Shown: positions 60,215-64,000 of the stretch, one piece after another
Layout: every line of letters begins with the position of its first letter
How positions within the stretch are numbered: the first letter of the stretch is position 1
Origin: Sinotaia quadrata
Taxonomy: Eukaryota > Mollusca > Gastropoda > Architaenioglossa > Viviparidae
Length of the DNA: 64,000 nucleotides
Assembly (NCBI GenBank): GCA_028829895.1
Contig: CM054180.1
Location: forward strand, 116,556,473 to 116,620,472
Reading direction: 5' to 3'
Translations under genes and position numbers: made by a program
Notes under the pieces: model-generated
Databases searched by the model: none
Told to the model about the DNA's origin: nothing
What the model saw: the letters and a program-made list of their open reading frames with translations, nothing else

Positions 60215-60708
60215 TACATTATAATTGGTTCGAAAATCCCCCATGGCCGTGAACTTGTGTGGAGGTGGTGGTGGGACTTTGAAATAAGGACGGGTGCGCG
60301 AACACTAGATACTGTAGTTCTCAATAAGTCTAAGAGAACAGCAGTAATCACAGATGCTGCTGTTCCATGTGACAGAAACATAAAAAAGAAAGAGAAATAT
60401 AAAACAAATACTATTATCCTATATTATAAACCCAGATACTGTGGAATGTAAAAGCAGTCTTAATACCTGTAGTGATAGGATCTTTAGGGAACAGGGGAAG
60501 ATAGTTCCTGGATTGGAAGGCTATCTGCATAAAGTACTTGGACAACACACATTTCCCCAGTGCTAAAAGCAGCGCTCCTCGGAAGTGTTCACATCATCCG
60601 TAAAACCTTGGATCTTCCAGAAACTTGGTACGATTCCGAGACCTTGGTTCACAACCAACAGCCACCGGAAGTCGTGAAGAAAAAATGCTGAATAATAATA
60701 TACTGTAG
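60215..60708 (+). mobile_element. LINE 3' fragment, copy 4 (least decayed)
   Basis: An open frame at 60257-60451 includes WWWDFEIRTGAR and TVVLNKSKRTAVITDAAVP, then CDRNIKKKEK. These correspond to the WDF..TDR and RPDIVVLNKSKRTAVIIDIA-type endonuclease region of the same LINE family. The RPD triplet reads LDT here. VIPVVIGSLG follows after a frameshift, then the shared 3' end CCGTAAAACCTTGGATCTTC and a short (AAT)n tail. Confidence 0.85.
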
Positions 60709-60955
60709 TCTGTAACGGTACGTTACATCAAATATATTACGCTTACTAATTCTCCTGGTGAGATCTGGAATTTTTCATGCCTATACTTTATCTTTGTTTT
60801 AATCAACTTCAAATATTAAATAAAGAATGAATTAACTTGCACAATTAAAAATAAAGCAAATTAAACTATTAACCAATGATTAAATGGAACTGATCAAATG
60901 AACAACATTGCATTTGGATATGTTAATCGTTTATTAATAACTACAGCAACCTTTA
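60709..60955. other. Unannotated spacer
   Basis: No recognised feature. Confidence 0.5.
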
Positions 60956-60959
60956 TTGT

Positions 60960-61460
60960 CACCGTGCGACTCTTTCGTAAATAGTTACACCAACCTTCCC
61001 AAGATGTTACACCAACGTTCCCAAGATGTTACACCAACCCTCCAAAAGGTGTTTATGTGCATTCCTTTCTATAATAGTTACTCCAATCTTCCAAAGTTGT
61101 CACTGTGCGTTTTTCGATAATCGTTACACCAACCTTCGAAATATACGGCTGTGCGTTCATTTCGTAAAGAGTTACACCAGCCTACGAAATATGCCATTAC
61201 ATGTTCCTTTCGTAAATATTCTGGCAGCATTCAAAATATAAGACTGTGCTCCTTTCGTAAATTTTTCTGGCAGCATTCAAAATATAAGACTGTGTGTTCT
61301 TTTCGTAAATTTTTCTGGCGGCATTCAAAATATAAGACTGTGTATTTCTTTCGTAAATTGTTCTGGCAGCATTCAAAATATAAGACTGTGTGTTACTTTC
61401 GTAAATAGTTGGTGAAAACTCCCAAATATTGATTGTTTTCTCTTTCATAAATTTTAGCAC
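60960..61460. repeat. About 46-bp minisatellite, about 10 diverging units
   Basis: 3' units: CGTAAATTTTTCTGGCAGCA, TTCAAAATATAAGACTGTGT, GTTCTTT. 5' units: GTAA(A/T)AGTTACACCAACCTTC variants. Unit sequence changes along the array. Confidence 0.9.
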
Positions 61461-62666
61461 CTATTCAACATTACTGTACTTGATTCTGTTTCATATGTTG
61501 AATAATGGTGCTTTTTACTAGTCGTCAAAAATGACATCAGTAAAATTACATACTCATTAAATATTGGTGTTGGGTTGTTTTGTTGGTACTTTTTTGTTTG
61601 TTGATTTTTTCAATTTTTGAAAAGGTTTTAATTTTTAATTCTAAGCGGTTCCTCCCTCCCCTCCCCCACAACGAAAAATCTTATCTTCCCTGTTTGTGGA
61701 AGTTTACTGCAAGTATTCAACTTCTCTGTCGGTATTCACAAAAGCTTAATCGAATCGTTATTATCCACCACAAAGCTGGACAGCTTTCCAAATGATACAA
61801 CTTTTCTTTCTAAGTCAGACACTTTCCTAAAAATTCGACGGTGATTGACGCGTTTTAAGTAAAAAAAGTAATGAAGGCAAGTGAAGAGACTGAAGAATAT
61901 TCCAATCTTGTGAGATGAAAAACCCGTTCACCTTATTCGTATCGCCGGCGCATTACTGTGTGTACATGATAAATTACATCTGTCCGTGTAGTCACGGGGT
62001 AAAGAAAGAAGGGCGGTAAGGTTGCGTTTCGCTTCTCTTCAGTTTAGAGTTACCTTTTCTTGCCAAGTTCCATTGTTTCTGTTCTCCGTAGATCGATGGC
62101 CAGATCCGAACTTAAAGCTGATAGCATCACGCGTGCGTAAACGAATCACTTTGTCATCTCTAAAAATGTGTGGAAGCATGTGACGTCACCAGAGAGAGAG
62201 AGAGAGAGGAGAGAAGGAGAGAATTCAGTTTCGACATAGTTGGCAGGAATAGGTCAAGTGGTTAATGAAATAGATTTCAGAGACACGCCACACTTGTTAA
62301 CGGATCAAACCACATTTCGTAAATATTTAGTTTCAATTCATTAAAAGTATACATTTTTATTCATTCACTGAGTAATTAACCACTCTCTCGTTCATGTTAA
62401 TCTGGAATGTCATTAACTCTTCCGTTACTGATTCAAAACGACGCAGTGACGTTCACTATAACATTAACAATAACAACAACAATAATCAAATTAAAATACT
62501 ATTATTATTATTATTATTAGAAACTCTTAGTGTTTTAAAAATATAAGCACCACCATTCTTTATCATCCTTTCATCATCTACCAAACTCTTCTATTCTTCC
62601 CTGTCGTTCTCTTCGCGTCGTCCACACAATCAACACACTTGGTAGTTGACCTTAAATACCACCCAC
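61461..62666. other. Unannotated spacer
   Basis: GC-richer unique segment at 61930-62190 ending in a palindromic GTGACGTCAC (62180-62189) and a (GA)n run (62192-62222). A short ATT tract is at about 62500-62519. No gene was recognised. Confidence 0.4.
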
Positions 62667-62667
62667 C

Positions 62668-62749
<82 letters not shown>

Positions 62750-62757
62750 CACACGCA
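62668..62757. repeat. (AC)n microsatellite
   Basis: About 80 bp of pure AC, then ATGCACACGCAAAC. Confidence 0.98.
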
Positions 62758-64000
62758 AACAAAACTAAATCAATAATAATTTGAAAATATAAATTATAAC
62801 ATAATAATTAAATACAAATATACAACCATACAAATAGCTAAATACATTAGAAAACTAAAGTTTCACAGAAATTTAACGAATCCTTCTTGTGCAGAATTAC
62901 AATAAGGAATAATAAAATATTTTACTCATAGAAAGGCGAATACAATGTTTTTACAAATGTGCCAATTCCAACAGTGGCACTAAAGAGATCCTGCTATTAT
63001 GCGTTTAACAGTGTAGAAAGAGTTAATATTTTTAACACAGTGTAGAAAGAGTTAATATTGTTTTGTTTTGTTTTAAATTCCAATTTCGTTCTCTGTTGTA
63101 AATTTGTGTTTTTTTAAAAAAAATATTCTATTTTATTTTTCGCGTTAAATATCAAATTACGTTATAGAAGAGTTTTGTTGCATTCTGTTTATTTTATTGA
63201 TTGTTTTATTAGTGCTTCTGTCTGCGTGTGTATGAGTGGGTGAGTGGGTTTAAGAAGTCGGAGGTTTGATATTGTATACGTGTTTGTTTGCTTGCTAACT
63301 TACTTGTTATTTATTGCGTTGGTTTTGGTGGTCCACACAGGATACTATTTTCTTCTCTACTTCCGAAACTAAACAATTAATGTAATATTCATGCTCAATG
63401 AAGGAAAAGGTCTTAGGCTGAAAAACAACGCTCTCTAGAAGCCGTACACAAAACGAGGTCGTTTGTTCGCCCAACTGATCTGGAAGCCATGGATCGGTTG
63501 TGAAGACCTTCACAAAAGGGACGGGTGCAAGAGAAATGGGTGGGGTGGGGTGAGGGCAACGTTCTTTCTCCTGTTTGTTTGACTCCTTAAATTGTGCAGA
63601 TCTCTAAGCGCTTGTGTTTGAAACTCTCTAACTGCCACAAGCGATGAAGGTTATTTTTATTATTATTTTGTCGGATATGGTTGTGTGGGGGTGGGGGTGG
63701 GGGTGGGGGGTTCTTCCCGATTTCGGAATATTTTTCCTTCAAGCTGAAAACGTAAATACACCCAAGCGCACACACGGACATTTTTCAGAACACACACATT
63801 CATACATATATGCGCACTATTGCTGACATTTTATTAGAGGGAATGAGCTAAAAGGAATAGGAATGGACGAAATAGGAACTAAAAGGAATAGACGAAGGTA
63901 GCGAAAAATACATCGAACAATGTTGATAGCTTTTATGTGGACAAGGAGATGGAAGGCAAGACACTATTATGAGTAATAATTTCTTTTTTATTTAAAGGAA
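62758..64000. other. Unannotated spacer with G-rich tract
   Basis: A 28-bp duplication of GTGTAGAAAGAGTTAATATT is at about 63011-63059. A G-quadruplex-type run (GGGGGTGGGGGTGGGGGTGG) is at 63687-63710. No gene was recognised before the window end. Confidence 0.5.

Overview
This window looks like AT-rich, repeat-dense intergenic or intronic DNA from a large animal genome. A cephalopod mollusc, most likely an octopus, is my best guess. That guess rests on the very high density of (AC)n, (GA)n, (ATCT)n and (GAAA)n microsatellites, dozens of 20-115 bp minisatellites, decayed non-LTR retrotransposons with microsatellite 3' tails, and short inverted-repeat elements of types I associate with cephalopod genomes. 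It is inference from pattern, not a database match. There is no bacterial gene organisation, and no complete host protein-coding gene, rRNA, confident tRNA or CRISPR array was found. Most long open frames are translations of simple repeats, or of minisatellites whose unit length is a multiple of three.

Layout. 1-5 kb: several minisatellites, a dispersed element (copy 1 of a three-copy family, here called family A), (TG)n/(GA)n tracts, and a CpG-rich patch at 3.44-4.2 kb with an exact TCTCGCGAGA promoter-type palindrome. 5-17 kb: a hAT-like MITE, large (CT)n, (ATCT)n, (TG/CG)n, (GAAA)n and (ACT)n tracts, and diverged tandem repeats. 17-30 kb: a telomere-like minisatellite, a 184-codon open frame made of 42-bp repeats, family A copy 2, a near-perfect hairpin MITE (24.5 kb), a 51-bp array (25.7 kb), a 1-kb degenerate minisatellite (27-28 kb), and a 31-bp array split cleanly by a 146-bp insertion with an 8-bp target duplication (29.3 kb). 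30-41 kb: a 196-bp MITE carrying CCCTAA-like repeats inside terminal inverted repeats with a perfect 9-bp target duplication (31.5 kb), then three decayed copies of one LINE family. 41-52 kb: 30-bp and 33-bp arrays, family A copy 3 (inverted), and a LINE 3' end with a GATA tail. 52-64 kb: a CpG-rich block followed by a candidate first coding exon (53331-53481, + strand), more minisatellites, and a fourth LINE copy at 60.2 kb.

The best candidates for something new are the MITE with internal telomere-like repeats, the family A element whose internal segment seems to have seeded an adjacent minisatellite, the 14-residue-repeat open frame with a hydrophobic N-terminus and an NIT sequon in most units, and the putative gene start at 52.4-53.5 kb.
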